Assembly: GCA_003993805.1 (NCBI GenBank)
Contig: RSEF01000001.1
Span: 77,594,664-77,658,663, forward strand
Source of the DNA: Himantopus leucocephalus
Lineage: Eukaryota > Chordata > Aves > Charadriiformes > Recurvirostridae
Length of the DNA stretch: 64,000 nucleotides
Reading direction: 5' to 3'
Made by a program: the position numbers and the translations under genes. The stretch's first letter is position 1, and each line of letters opens with the position of its first letter. This document shows, one piece after another, positions 49,332-62,100 of the stretch. The notes below the pieces were generated by a model that worked only from the letters and a program-made list of their open reading frames with translations, had not been told where the DNA came from and did not search any database.

Positions 49332-49460
49332 TGGGAGTTAGCGGCAGGGTGGGAATCTGTGATCACTGCTCAGGATGGTGCCAGTTCACCAGGCGGTGAG
49401 AGTCACCCGTGTCATTATTATTATTGTTATTGTTATTTTTCCTTTTCTGTTACTGTTTCT

Positions 49461-49466
49461 ATTAAA
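49461..49466 (+). terminator. Poly(A) signal of LTR copy 2
   Basis: ATTAAA, the commonest variant of AATAAA, is followed by CTGTCTTTATCTCAAC and then a T-rich downstream element, which is the expected R/U5 arrangement. Confidence 0.5.
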
Positions 49467-49610
49467 CTGTCTTTATCTCAACACATGTGTTTTATTTCTC
49501 CCTTTCCCCTCCTTATTTTTTTTTCCTCTCCTCCCCCTCCCCTTCTCGGGGGGGTGAGTGAGCAACTGTGTGGTTCCAGTTGCCAGCTGGGCTGGGGTTA
49601 AACCACAACA

Positions 49611-52600
49611 AAGTATGCATATATCCTTTCACTTAATTTTTTTTTAATGTTGTTGAAATGTTCTTAGCTGAACAGGCTGAAAACAAACATTTTTTTTCTT
49701 AGTCTAAAAAACCCCATGAATGATTCATACTTTTAGTGTCAGTAATTTGAAAACAGCAGAAAAAATGGATGGGCAGCACTTCTGATGGTGTAAGTCATTT
49801 TAGTGACAAAGAAACTTCTGTTAGATCTGTTCTATATAATATGAGATCATACATATATACAGGTGGGCCAAAGTACCAGTGTCTGCCCAATAAAGCTGCT
49901 ATTAATCTCTGATTGGAACATACCTGGGAGCAGAACAAAACTATTTATAAAATTTTCCTTGTTTGACAAATGAGACCTCTCAGAGCACCTTGAATAACTT
50001 TTTTTTTTTTTATATATATTTTAAAAAAAGCAGGAGACTTTGGGGTCCTCATGATCAAGTCCCCACTGAGACCCTGATCCAACTACATCTCTTATGCTCC
50101 CGCAGAGTCATGACTTGCTTTAGGCCCTGGGCAAAGTTTGGTCTGATAGAAGTTAACATTGCATTATGGAAAATCCTCCAAGGAATTTGGCCTTTGGAAA
50201 AATGTGGAAGGCTGAACCACTACTCCCTTGAGTACTTGCAGAGAAATGCTATTTGATGATTTATTGAACAATTTCAAAATAAAACAATTTAACCTATTTC
50301 AGCAAAACAAAATCACTTCTGTGCTTGTTATGCCAGATGTACGTAGTCCAGCAGATTTTCCTGAATGTAGGTATTGGGGGACTGAGATGTGTCTCCACGC
50401 AAACAGGATTGGCAGATATAAGACTGTCCAGTCCTCTGATACAGCTTCCGTACTCTGTATTTAGCTATAATCTTGATCTGTCCTGCATCACAGCATGTAT
50501 GAATGAGGTGGAGGAAAGATGTGCTTCTCAAGTTCCTCTGTATGAAAGGGGCCTGTAGCTAATGCTGAGATAGAGTACAGGAGCTGGGCAGGTGCAGAGC
50601 AATGCTTTTCCTCCCAGGTTAGCGAAAACTGCAGTGCAACTATAGTTCTAATCCAGAGACTGTTTCCTCATGACTCTATAATAGTTTCAGCTGAACTATT
50701 CTTTCATCAGGTTCCCAGACTTTATTTGGAAGCCATTTACATTTTTGAATGCTACATCATCACGAGGCCAAAAAAAAAAATCACAATATAGTTAAGATTT
50801 GTATGGAAAATTACTTCCTTCAGTGTTAAATGTCTTTGTTGCCTGTATATGTAAAGGTCCACTGGAAGCAAATATCTTTTATGCCATTTAGGTATGATTA
50901 ACTTCTTTTGCAAAGCAAGAATAGAGTAGGGAAGGGGCAATACAAGCAAAAATGCTTGCTGTATTTCTAATGGAAATATAAGTGCCGTGGGATCCTCATA
51001 AAACAAACATTTGTGTAAAAGTTCTGTTCCCTTTTTAAGGAAGGTTTCAGATGGAGACTCATGTTTGCATCAACAAACAGCAGCATTCAAAGAGGTCAGC
51101 TATGGAAATGACAGAGAAAGACAATTTTTAGCACTCTGACAAAGATGCTATCGTGCAGAGTGGGAAGTAAGTCTGCAAAAGAAATGCTACGACTCTCTCT
51201 CAGCCTTCAAACCATTCCTAGTGCGTCTGCAGAAATGCCAGCATCACAAATGACAAGTAGTCTGTGTCTGGTAATGAAAAGCAGAATATCAAAGTCTGTA
51301 TTTTTTGAAGGGAACATCCCTTAAAATGTGTCTTTCATATAGCTTGCAGTTTACTGGGATACCTGTGCAAGGCAGATCACACAATGGAGACAACATGTGG
51401 AAGGCCTGTGAGGTAAAACCAGGATGCCTGTGAGTTTTAGGAAGTCACATGGGTCTTAGTGGGACTTCTGAAACCAGAAAATTGGTGCCAGCCTGCAAAT
51501 CTCCTCAGCTCTGGTGACTCCATAACCCAGAAGGTGCTCATTGCCTTTCCCCTACCCTGCTGCTCACCCCAACATTTCTGTGAAGATCTGTCAACTCCAT
51601 CACGTTCAGCAGAGCTGGAGGCAGGCTCAAGCCCAGCTCTGGATGACTGCTGTGGCCTGTGACTGCCCAGACGTGGCGCTGGGCCAGGCCCAAATAAAAC
51701 ATGAACCTCGGGTGGGTGGAAACCGCTCTTAATTCCAAGCCCGAGATGCTCCAGGGGAGTTTGAAATTAAGCAAAACACATCTGCCCATCCCTCATTATT
51801 GTTGTTGTTATTGTTGTTATAACCTTTCATTACACTAATCCCCATTTTTGTTCCACATTGTGAGTATGCGAGAGGCTGGAAATAGTCATTAAAATGCGAT
51901 AATGTTTAAAATTCTAGCACATTAACACTGACATTTTGCCTTCTAAACAATCTCAGGTAATGAAGGTCAATACAAGCAAACAGTCTGTCTACGGCCCTTC
52001 GTTAGAGGCTTTCTGTGCTTGGACTTCACAGCAGGGGACTGTCAGGCAGAGTGTTTTCCTCTGTGCGGCTTCTCTCTGAGTGCTTGCTGCAGCTGGCTTC
52101 AGCATATGGTAGAATATGAAGATATTTTCTGGGGTCCACTGCCTCAATCACTGTTTAATGATTAATTACTGCAGGCTGGTGTCAGGGTGAGACATTCAAG
52201 GCTTCAGGCAAAAGTCTTAACTATAGAAAATGACAGCAGGCGGGATTTTGCCAAAAAGAGTAACTTTGCACTGCTAGTTCTAATGATTCGCACTGCCTTT
52301 TGATCCATTTGTAAACAGCAAGATGGTAAAAGACCGAAACTATCAGGCAATAAATGCCAACAATAACAAGAAATTGTTCCCAGAGAGAGTCTTAGGATGT
52401 TTGGTCATGTTGAGAAAATGCTATAACTAGATCTCTTGCAACAAAGAGGGGACTTCTGGGCTATCTTCCCTCAGACCATCTCCAAGCAGGAATGAACTCA
52501 GCCTCTAACCACCAAGATGAGGAAGATAAACACTCTCAGAGACAGAGAGGCTGAGGGCCAGGGGAGCTGTGAGGCCAAGAAACTGATCCTGGAAGTCCCA

Positions 52601-55600
52601 GCTCCATCGTGGTTGATGGTCTGGTGGTCACATTGGTTTCCAGCATCAGCCCTTTGGGGAGCTCCTGGACAGTACATAGCCCCTCACGGTGCACAGCAGT
52701 GCAGCATCCCTACCAGCACTGCCATCCTGGGTTATGTTAAGGGAGTTGGGATGCAGTCCTGTGGTCTACAGGGATATTACTGGAGACAGAAATCTCCCTT
52801 TGCATTACCCTGTGGTTCTGCACTGCGCACAGCTCCATCGAAGGAGAGACTATGGCCCCTTGAGCCTTAACCTCATGATCATCAACCCTCCCCTCCGGTT
52901 ACATCAGCCTCAAATTGACGTAATGAGGACATAAGGGATCAAAGCTGTTTAAAGGCTTTTGTTCAGTTTCTAGAAATGCATCTTAAAAACTATTAATTTG
53001 CTTGCATTACTGTGTGTATAAAACTATCCATAAGATACTATTTTCTCCCACCTACAAAGATAAGAATTCTATGTGTACCTTAAAAAAGCCTAGGTTAATT
53101 TTCTTCAGATTGCCCTTCATCAGAAGTACAAAATGAGTGTAAATGATACAATTCACATCTAGTATCATGTTACAACTACTTTGTGTTTGTGCCAGTGACT
53201 CTGTGGAGCAACAGAGAATTAGATCTTTCATCTTAAGTGCCTTTGTCTTTGATAAAAATATGAAAAACACTTACTTTGAAGACAGAACATTTCACAGAGT
53301 ATAGCTTGGGATTCCGTCTTCCTTGTGGAGTGTCATTACTGAAGCCAAAATCTCACCATCTTCTTTCAAGTGAATGGAGAGCTGATTGGCTGGAAATACT
53401 TTTGGTGACTCGGTGAAAATATTTTTCTTTCCCGGGGAAAACCAATATCCGGTATTGTTGGCTGTTGGAAGCCAAAAAAAGTTTATCCTTTTGGCAAAGA
53501 GAAGAAAAAAAAAAAATCACTTTCATTTCTTCTGCAAAAATATTAGATCATTTCTAATGAAGTAAAAAAGAAAATCCTGTAAAGTGTATTTGTTATAGAA
53601 AAAGTTATTTTTTGAGGAAACAAAATCGACTCAGTCTACATGAATTTACAACCTTATAAAAGTATTCTGTTTCCATGAATTAAATAAATTTTTCACAGCG
53701 CATAACCAAAATTTTTTCCCCTCCAGGCTGAATATTACAAAGTATGGAAAAGACTCCGTTGTCTACTAATAAAAAGCTAATTTTAGCAGCACACAATCTT
53801 TAGTCCTTTTATTGTTATAGGAAGAGAATGATGCTAAGTGAGAAGCAGCAGAGAATTAATGGGCAGGTTACCCAGCTTGTACAAGTCGCAATAAAATGCA
53901 ACATTATTTGTCAGTTTTTAATGTAGTTTTAACCAGTGATGGGTGAACCACAAAAGGTTGAGAGACTATTTGAGTAATCACCAGAAGCATAGATGCTTAC
54001 TTAAACTTTATCTGAATGTCTAAACACTGTAGAGTTGGGACTAACAGTGCATCTGTCTGGGTAAAAAAAGGTGATGACATAGAATGCCACACTTTGGAAA
54101 TAAGACTTTTGGTCTGGACCGGAAATATTGTAAAAACAACACTACTACTTCTCTCTTGTTTCTTCTAATAAAAAGCACTGGAGAAAACACATGAATAAAG
54201 TTACTCAGCCTCTTAGAATCTCAAGAAAAGCCATGAACTTCTAGCTAATTTAAAAAAGTTAATCTAAACCAGTCTGCACATATCTAATTTTAACAGTAAA
54301 AGTAGTATGATTTGTTGATAAATTAAAGAAATAAAGCTTCTAGAACCAGATGCTATTTTTTTTTTTTGTAATCACTACCAAAAGTAAACTTGTTTTGCAG
54401 ATTGAAAACTTCAATCCAAAATAATTGTTGTGATCTTAAATACTTCAAAATAATTTAAGGGAACAAATCCTAGGTGCAACTTCAAGGCCCATGAGACACA
54501 AAGGCACAACCTGTGGCTCAGGGCATTCCTGAACTGCATATTGTGGCCCATTAAAAGAGTATTTTAATGAAATATGTGTGTGTTTGTTTCACTGAGAAGC
54601 ATCAGAAGCTTTGCTATCATGAAACACAATCACCCCTATTCATGCAGCACCATCACCTCCATGATGAGTGGAGCCAGGAAGTGATCAACAACCCCACTTG
54701 ACATGAGATGCCTTACAGGACCTTCTCATCTGCTCTCTAGGTGGGCAGACTGTGTCCACTAGCAAGTAGATAATCTGGTGAGAGTGGGGGTGGGTCACCA
54801 CAGAACTAGATGTCAAAGAGACAAGAAGGCATTTCCTTTAATAAAAAACCTGTTGTATCATTGGTATCTAAGAACAGGGTTAGATTTTTTTTTTTGGGGG
54901 GGGAGCAAGGGATAAGGTATTCTGTGGCCCCTAGGATGACACACTGCTGTGAATTCATTCACAGGGTATTTGCTTTGCCCGCAAACAACATGGACCTGCA
55001 GACTGTGGCAGTGACATGAGAATAAAACTTTATGTGAATAACTTTCAGGATGAACGTTATTAATGCAGACAGTTCTAAAGGCAAAAGCAACCAGTATTTG
55101 GCAGCAGGAACTTTTAATGAGAATGTCATTAAGGAATTCAGTCTACAGACCACAAAGTGATGCATAGCAGACCCAGCTGACTTTTCTGCATCTCTTTTCT
55201 TTACCATTCGTTAAACATAAAGAAGATATTTTGGGTGAACTAAGTGTGCGTCCCCAAAATGAGGAGCTCTACTTGCAGCAAATCACAGATTTGCCAGAAG
55301 GTTAGTATCAGCTTCTGGCAAATTGTCACCATGGGTGGATGATTTCTTGGATAGCATCTCTACTCATGTTCTGTGAAACTGCAGAAGAAACAGAGAAGAC
55401 CCATATGGAGTTAACATCCGCCATAAAGAGGATGGGAGGAGTTTGACTAGAAAGTACAGCCCAGATGGAGTTTTGGTACAGAACTGAAAGTCCAGTGCAT
55501 TCAGGCTTAGCGAGCTTGTTTTCACATTGCAAAATATATAGGTTACCAGTTTAGCCAGGAGCAAAATCTGTGTCCTTGCTAGCTAACATTTTTAACTCCA

Positions 55601-57880
55601 CCTGCTACCACCTGGAAGTTCCCAATACATCAAAAGAAGGACACAAATCAAAACAGAGATGAACAATGAGTATACAAAAAATATCCTAGACTGAAGTTGC
55701 TGTTATTTTGGGTTGGCAGAGCTCATGATTAACATCATCAGACGCTATTCAGATTTATGTCAGGCCAGCCTTAAATCTTCAAGTAAAAATTAAAGGGAAT
55801 CTCAAACATTAATCATCCACATTAAAGAAAAAAGATTAACGTGCTGTGCAATTGTCATTGTCTTGTGTTTTAGTTCCTCCACTCCAGAAATCATCTAATA
55901 CCATTTTAGATAACCTAGGAATGCTTCATGTTACCTATCTACCATTTCATAAGGGTACAGGACTCTCAGAGGTGTCATGTCAGATCTACTAGCACTGTGA
56001 TGATTTTCTAAATCCACTAGGTTGGCTGCTAGGTTTCCAGATGACTGGATATATTTAGAAACAAAAGGGCAAGACTGTGATTTTTCTGAGATTAAGACTC
56101 CCCAGTAGCCTACAAATTGTAGAAATTCTTAAAAGATTTAGGTGAACGCTAGATTTTTGGATGCCACCCTACGAAAGGATGTATGCAAGATCTCTGATCT
56201 CGTTTAGTTGAGCTGGCATATTTATACCCCAAATTTTATGAGGCTTGAGCTTTCAGAGTAGTGGTGTTATGATGAGTTAACACCACTGCTTAGATTGTTC
56301 ACCAGCCAAATAGCAAAATTTCCTAATGTCATTTTATGGGACTTATAAGACATTAAACTAAATATGATTGCTGCTCCATAAAACAGAACAGTTCTCCATA
56401 TACCGTATGTATGCAAATACAATATCCCATCTCAGCCTCCAGTGCCCATAGTAAGTTATCCTTAGAGTTTAGACTGAATAACTATTATTGGTTTACATGC
56501 TCCTATATCTTTGCATTTCACATAACTAACAAAGAGAGAAGCTTTTGAAAAAATAAGAATTATGTATGCCTTATGTTCCTGACCATACAGCTGAGAAGTG
56601 TTTTCTGCAAGAGTGGTACATTTTTCCAATTGAACAACACTTTCAAAATGCAGAAGAGATGAATTTTCAAAACCAGGCAGGTGGGATAGTCAGTGAATGT
56701 CAAAACTTTCTTTAAAAAGCTGCTGTCACATGAGGTCAAAGATTCATGTGCATCAATGGACAAACTAAACAATGTATCTAGAATCAATAGATCATATTAA
56801 TAAAAAGAATATCAGGTGGAAGTTTAAACATACTTATGGTTTAAACAATCCCTTTCTACTAGGTATGAGAAGAATGGCTTTTATCAGAATTACCTAGCCT
56901 AGATATTTAACATCAAAGCGTATTTTCTGCTCTTGCAAAGGAAATTTTGATCTACATGGACCCCAGGTCTGTTTCTGCAAATACTTTCCTCCTGTATCAT
57001 ACAATGTGGGGACAACCTTAACGCTGAGCCATTACTATAGTCCTATGCTTTATGTTAGATATTGAACATAAAACAATTGCTATTGTTTTCTAATAAATTC
57101 TCATTTAGAATACATTGAATCTGGAATATTCACCAAATAATGCCTGAGCTCGGTATTATGAGTCTGAGGGTAGAAAGATGCATGAGTTTTTTAAAAGGTG
57201 GGAGTTTGAATGAAAGAGAAAATGAATCATCAATTTATGAAATCACCAGCATATGAAAATCACCAATTAATGAATGCATAAGTTAGATAAATTCTGAAAA
57301 AAGTCATGTGTGCAAGTCAAAGTAATAATTCATACAGCTACTGATCTTGGCAGCATTACAGAGGTAACATTTTTACAAGGTTAAGCTGTCTTTGAACTTT
57401 TCTATAATATATTAGGTGAAAACAGACATTTCTTCTGTATCAAGCATACATGTCTCTTTGTTCCTTTACTTAAAATATATCTGAAATTATGACAACTGTA
57501 AGGAAAAAAAAAAATATTCTCCATTGTATTCTACTTCTCCACATCACATAAAAAATATCTGAAGATATTAAACCAATTGAGTATTGTTCCACATCCTCAG
57601 TCTTTTTTAGATTCTTTCTCTGAAATAAAGTGGTCTTGGACTAGTCATACTGTTTAGAGGTCATATGCATCTGTAGACCTGTCTTTGAAGCAAAAGTATA
57701 AGTAATTCAGAGCACAGAATATAAAAATTGAGACTTGGAGAGACTTCTTACATTAGCCCCATAGGCTTGTAGAAGTGATGTTGAACTGGAAAGACTCAAT
57801 AAAATGTATCTGAGAAGTAAAAAAAGAGATGTTATTGATTGCCTTCCTTGGGTAGCTTCAGAGATGTTTATAGAGGATAA
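49611..57880. other. Unannotated non-coding sequence, 8.3 kb
   Basis: The longest plus frame (52517-52870, 117 codons) has no domain. Two stretches, 51785-51990 and 52130-52330, have the ATTA-rich, low-repeat look of conserved non-coding elements. A hairpin sits at 55289-55323. A T10-G9 run lies at about 54887-54904, T-rich runs at about 50000 and 54353, and a 13-A run at about 53502-53516. No RNA gene or other repeat was recognised. Confidence 0.5.
55289..55323. repeat. Perfect 12-bp inverted repeat with 11-base loop
   Basis: ATTTGCCAGAAG (55289-55300) and CTTCTGGCAAAT (55312-55323) are exact reverse complements around GTTAGTATCAG. The stem is stable enough to fold as RNA or cruciform, but the pairing does not extend outward, so a microRNA precursor is unlikely. 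Confidence 0.8.
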
Positions 57881-59178
57881 TAGAATCATAGAATCATAGA
57901 ATTGTTTGGGTCGGAAGGGACCTTTAAAGGTCATCTAGTCCAATCTCCCCTGCAATGAGCAGGGACATCTTCAACTAGATCAGGTTGCTCAGACCCCCGT
58001 CCAACCTGACCTTGAATGTTTCCAGGGATGGGGCATCTGCCACCTCCCTGGGCAACCTGTTCCAGTGTTTCCCCACCTTCATTGTAAAAAATTTCTTCCT
58101 TATATCTAGTCTAAATCTACCCTCTTTTAGTTTAAAACTAAATAGGACCCCTTGTCCTATCGCAACAGGTCCTGCTAAAAATTTTATCTCCTTCTTTTCT
58201 GTAGGCCCCCTTTAAGTACTGAAAGGCCACGATCAGGTCTCCCTGGAGCCTTCTCTTCCCCAGGCTGAACAACCCCAACTCTCTCAGCCTGTCTTCATAG
58301 GAGAGGTGCTCCAGCCCTCTGATCATTTTTGTGGCCCTCCTCTGGACCTGCTCCAACAATGCCGTTCCTGTGCTGAGCGTTCCAGAGCTGGATGCAGTAC
58401 CCTAGGTGGGGTCTCATGAGAGCGGAGTAGAGGGGGAGAATCACCTTCCTCGACCTGCTGGCCCACTTCTTTTGATGCAGCCCAGCATATGGTTGACCTT
58501 CTGGGCTGCAAGCCCACATTGTCAGCTCCTGTCCAGCTTTTCATCCGCCAGTACTCCCAAGTCCTTCTTGGCAGGGCTACTCTCAATCCCTTCATCCCCC
58601 AGCCTGTATTGATACTGGGGATTGCCCCCACCCAGGTGCAGGACCCTGCACTTGGCCTTGTTGAACCTCATGAGGTTCACACAGGTCCGCTTCTCAAGCC
58701 TGTCCAGGTCCCTCTGGATGGCATCCCATCCTTCAGGCATGTCAACTGCATCACTGAGCTTGGTGGTGTCCACATACTTGCTGAGGGTACACTCGATCCC
58801 ACTGTCTACATCATTGATGAAGATATTGAGCTGTACTGGTCCCAATACGGACCCCTGAGGGACAACACTTGTTGCCTATCTCCATCTGGACATTGAGCCA
58901 TTGACCCCTACCCTCTGGATGAGACCATCTAACCAATTCCACTGAACAGTCCACCCATCAAATCCATACCTGTCCAGTTTAGAGAGCAGGGTGTTGTTTG
59001 GGACTGTGTGAAAGGCCTTACAGAAGTCCAGATGATAGATGACATCCATAGCTCTTCCCTTGTCTACTGTAGTAGTGACTCTATCATAGAAGTCCATGAG
59101 GTTGGTCAGACTTGACCTTGCCCTTGGTGAAGCCATGCTGGCTGTCTCGAATCACTTCCCTGTCCTCCATATGCCTCC
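57881..59178 (-). mobile_element. 5'-truncated CR1 LINE (non-LTR retrotransposon)
   Basis: The plus strand opens with TAGAATCATAGAATCATAGA, the reverse of the (ATTCTATG)n that ends avian CR1. It continues with GGTCGGAAGGGACC and GGTCATCTAGTCCAA, the standard CR1 3' untranslated wording reversed. Further right come the reversed reverse transcriptase ORF blocks, ending near TGGCTGTCTCGAATCAC. About 1.3 kb of an element normally near 4.5 kb is kept. Loss of the 5' end during target-primed reverse transcription is usual. Several frame breaks and substitutions make it inactive. CR1 typically leaves no clear target duplication and I see none. It is much better preserved than the two plus-strand CR1 fragments, so it is a younger insertion. 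Confidence 0.95.
58138..59136 (-). pseudogene. Broken CR1 reverse transcriptase ORF2 fragment
   Basis: Read right to left, the frame at 59136-58876 gives [19 protein letters not shown], the RT palm segment normally written LDFSKAFDTV-HN-L. An in-frame TAG (58876-58878) interrupts it. The same frame then continues through [19 protein letters not shown] and, at 58765-58776, YVDT where an active enzyme has the catalytic (F/Y)ADD; the second aspartate is lost. [27 protein letters not shown] and [12 protein letters not shown] follow. A frameshift occurs near 58520 (then [20 protein letters not shown]) and another near 58360 (then [20 protein letters not shown]). The endonuclease domain is absent by truncation. 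It cannot encode an active protein. Confidence 0.92.
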
Positions 59179-62100
59179 ATAATGCTTAGTAATAGTATAA
59201 TAAGAGAAACGAAGAAACAGAGCAGAAGAGGGATCCCTGACAACAGGACACAGGTTTATGTACTTTTTTTGTGATTTTTTTTTTTTTGATGTGCAGAGGC
59301 TTCAGTTTCAAATTCAGCCTAGGTGTGTCATTATTTAAATTTATTTTATGAAGGCTGTTTGGTACCCTAAGTGAAATGTGCTGAAGCACTGAGTATTCTT
59401 TCAGGATTTAATGAATATCTATCTATACCAACAGCCTTTGAAATGATTGGCAAGGCAACTTTGTGGATAACCCTGTGAGAAAGACAACAATTTGCTGTAT
59501 ATGTGTCATCTCTTTTATATTCACTTACTGCAAATGTATAGCTGTTCTTTCAGAGAGACTCTAATTTTGTTTTTTTCATTAATCTGAGAACAGAATCACA
59601 CATGCTGGAGAACTCTGTATAGAAAACTGTAGAGATCCATAAGTAAAACTGCCATTAAACTTAGAGAAGACTGTCCTTATATATAAAAATTAAGCAAATC
59701 TGAGCATAGGGGTCAGAAAATTCATTCCATGTCTTCTTTATGCATTAGGATAAAAATTAAAGTCTTTGATTCAGCTCTTTTTCAGTGTTAGTGCCTGATA
59801 TTGTGCAAGGAAATTAATAGGGCTATCTCACTGACTTCAGTAGGAATGGGCTCAGTCCCTAAAGCTCTGCTGAAACATAAATGTCACTGTTTTGAGGGAA
59901 TACTCAATATATTTTGTTCTCTGAGGTACATCAGTCTCTGAAGCTGCTTCAATGAAAGTTAATGGAAACTCAGGAGAAGTTAGTTGATACTTCCTGAATA
60001 TCTTCAAGGAGAAAAAACAAGTGACATTTAACCTTCCAACACTTCTGTCACATTGCCTTTTGGCTAGTTTCTGTGAAATATATGCTATGCTTACTGCATG
60101 GCTGTCTGAAATCAATGGTTTAACTGAGCGTAAGAGATTTGGATCAGGTGCTTCACAAGCAACTGTCCCTATGCTGGAAATTTCAATGTGCAGGGTTATG
60201 CTATCTTTGGGTCCATGCAGTCCCTTTTAGGGAGATTCCCAAAGGACTGCAACATTACAGCTCGAATTTTAATAGATACATGAACCCAGATTTCCATTCT
60301 TTCTTAATCTTAACAGTATTCATTAAGCTCACTTACTCTACAGGTCCTAAAAGCCCAGTAGAAATAAGGAAATTTCAGTGTAAATCACATAAAGAACCGC
60401 TGAGCTGTCAAAGCGATGTTGTAATAGATCTGTGCCACTGATACATGACCAAATGATAAACAATCTATGCTAAGGACAATACATGTGAATATTAATTGTT
60501 TACTTCCAATACTGGTTTCACATAAACAGGATTCAAGTGTCTTGTGTTTTGGAGGTCTGACTGATCTGCTCTACAATACCTTTTCATTTTCTCCCTTTTT
60601 TATAAACTATTTGTCACACCTCTGTTCTAAAATGAGAGTAAATGTTTTGCTTTATAATCTTACTTTTTAACTAAATAAAAGTTGCTGCATAAAGTTTTAA
60701 TATCATTTTAAAATATGTCCTTGTAGAAGTTGCCATAAATGTCGACATTTTCAGCAGCATGAATTTATGATGACACTGAATTTTTACAGCACTATAAAAG
60801 TCCATAGTCATGATGACATCTACAGCTGCCTTTTCACTAAAATATAAGAAACTATATTAAGACACATAGTTCAACATTTCCAGGGATTTTAAGGAAGAAA
60901 CTGTATAAACTTACAAGTGCTCACAGCAGTGTCAAGAAGGAATAGAAGTAACAACCTATTTGGTTGCTAAATCTTTTTGTATTTAAATGGAAATCAGCAG
61001 AGGGTTCTTTTGTTCCTCCTTAGTTTTTATTTTCTTCCATTGATCAGGGCAAAAATGGCACTAATAGACCTTGAATATCAGCCTGAATTGAAGCCTTAGT
61101 CTGTGAGGCAAATTTTACCTAATAACCTGCTTCCTTGGAGAATGGACTATTTGCAGAGGTAAGGGCATGGACCCTAATGAAGGTCCAGTTTCACAGAGAA
61201 CAGAAAAGCAACTCCATTATACATTGGCTATATCTCAACTATGGGACACTGGAATACTGCATCTCAGCAACATATTAGGATACTTTGGAATACAAACCCT
61301 CTCCCTATGGCTTGGTCCTGAGGGGAAGGAAAATTACTTTCATGGGATGGAAGTAATAAGACATACTCCTAAATAAATCTTTGATTTGCGGTACTGAGAG
61401 ACCAACACCCTCGAGTTATGATTACTATATTGCAAACCCACCCTTAAGTCTAGATGTAGCCAGAACATCTGATTTTCATTTTACAAATCAATAAAAAGTA
61501 CCTCAAAGACACCAGAAACCTTCATATCTTCTGTAACTAAGGAAAAGGTTGCACTTCTGCATGGGATTCCAGTAAATATGTACTTAAATAGGAAATTAAA
61601 TCCATGAAAAATTATGTACCATAAATTGCTACACCTTGGGCAGATGAGCACGGTTCATGCTGCATGGCAGCAACAAAAATCTCTATAATAACGTTAGTGT
61701 ACTGGTGGTGGTGGTCATATATATGTTCAAGTCCCAATCTATGGAAAGTTTTGCTTAAGGAAAGTCTTTAAGATTTCCCTCCTTGATATAAATAGTTCAT
61801 TTAAATGAAATATTTCAAAGTCTTGAATATTTCGATATTCAGGCTGTGGGTAAATTAAATATACCACTGGATAAGATGTTTCCTGATTTTCACAATAGTA
61901 AAAGTATGGACCCAACTCTTCCATCAATGCACACTCAATGCTTCCATTGAATTAAATATGAGTTACATGTACATAGGGACTGAGGCAGCCTGTTTTAATT
62001 AGTGTGAAAATGTCAAGTCCCTGTATACAGTGGAAGCCTAAAAACAACAAGACAGTTAACCTGTTCATTGCTATTGAGCATTGTATGCAAGCCAAGTTAG

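Larger units (their letters stand above)
49125..49610 (+). mobile_element. Solo LTR of an avian ERVL-like endogenous retrovirus (copy 2)
   Basis: It begins TGTCCTGGTTTCAGCTGTGA and ends GGGGTTAAACCACAACA. A CCAAT box (49287-49291), TATATAAA (49324-49331), a (TTATTATTG)n stretch, ATTAAA (49461-49466), a pyrimidine-rich tract and GGGGGGGTGAGTGAGCAACTG follow in the order seen in copy 1. Length is 486 bp. The five bases before (AGGTA) and after (AAGTA) match at four of five positions, a probable ERVL-type 5-bp target duplication with one later mutation. That supports an independent solo LTR formed by recombination between the two LTRs of a former provirus. No internal viral genes remain. Confidence 0.88.

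Noticed and set aside
46088..49610. A single provirus bounded by the two LTRs
   Set aside because: No primer-binding site, polypurine tract or viral gene remnant lies between, the LTRs differ by many indels, and copy 2 has its own probable target duplication.
55289..55323. MicroRNA precursor
   Set aside because: The 12-bp stem does not extend outward, well below the roughly 30-bp stem needed for Drosha/Dicer processing.
58489..58896. 135-codon plus-strand frame
   Set aside because: It is antisense to the CR1 reverse transcriptase remnant and so a shadow of it.
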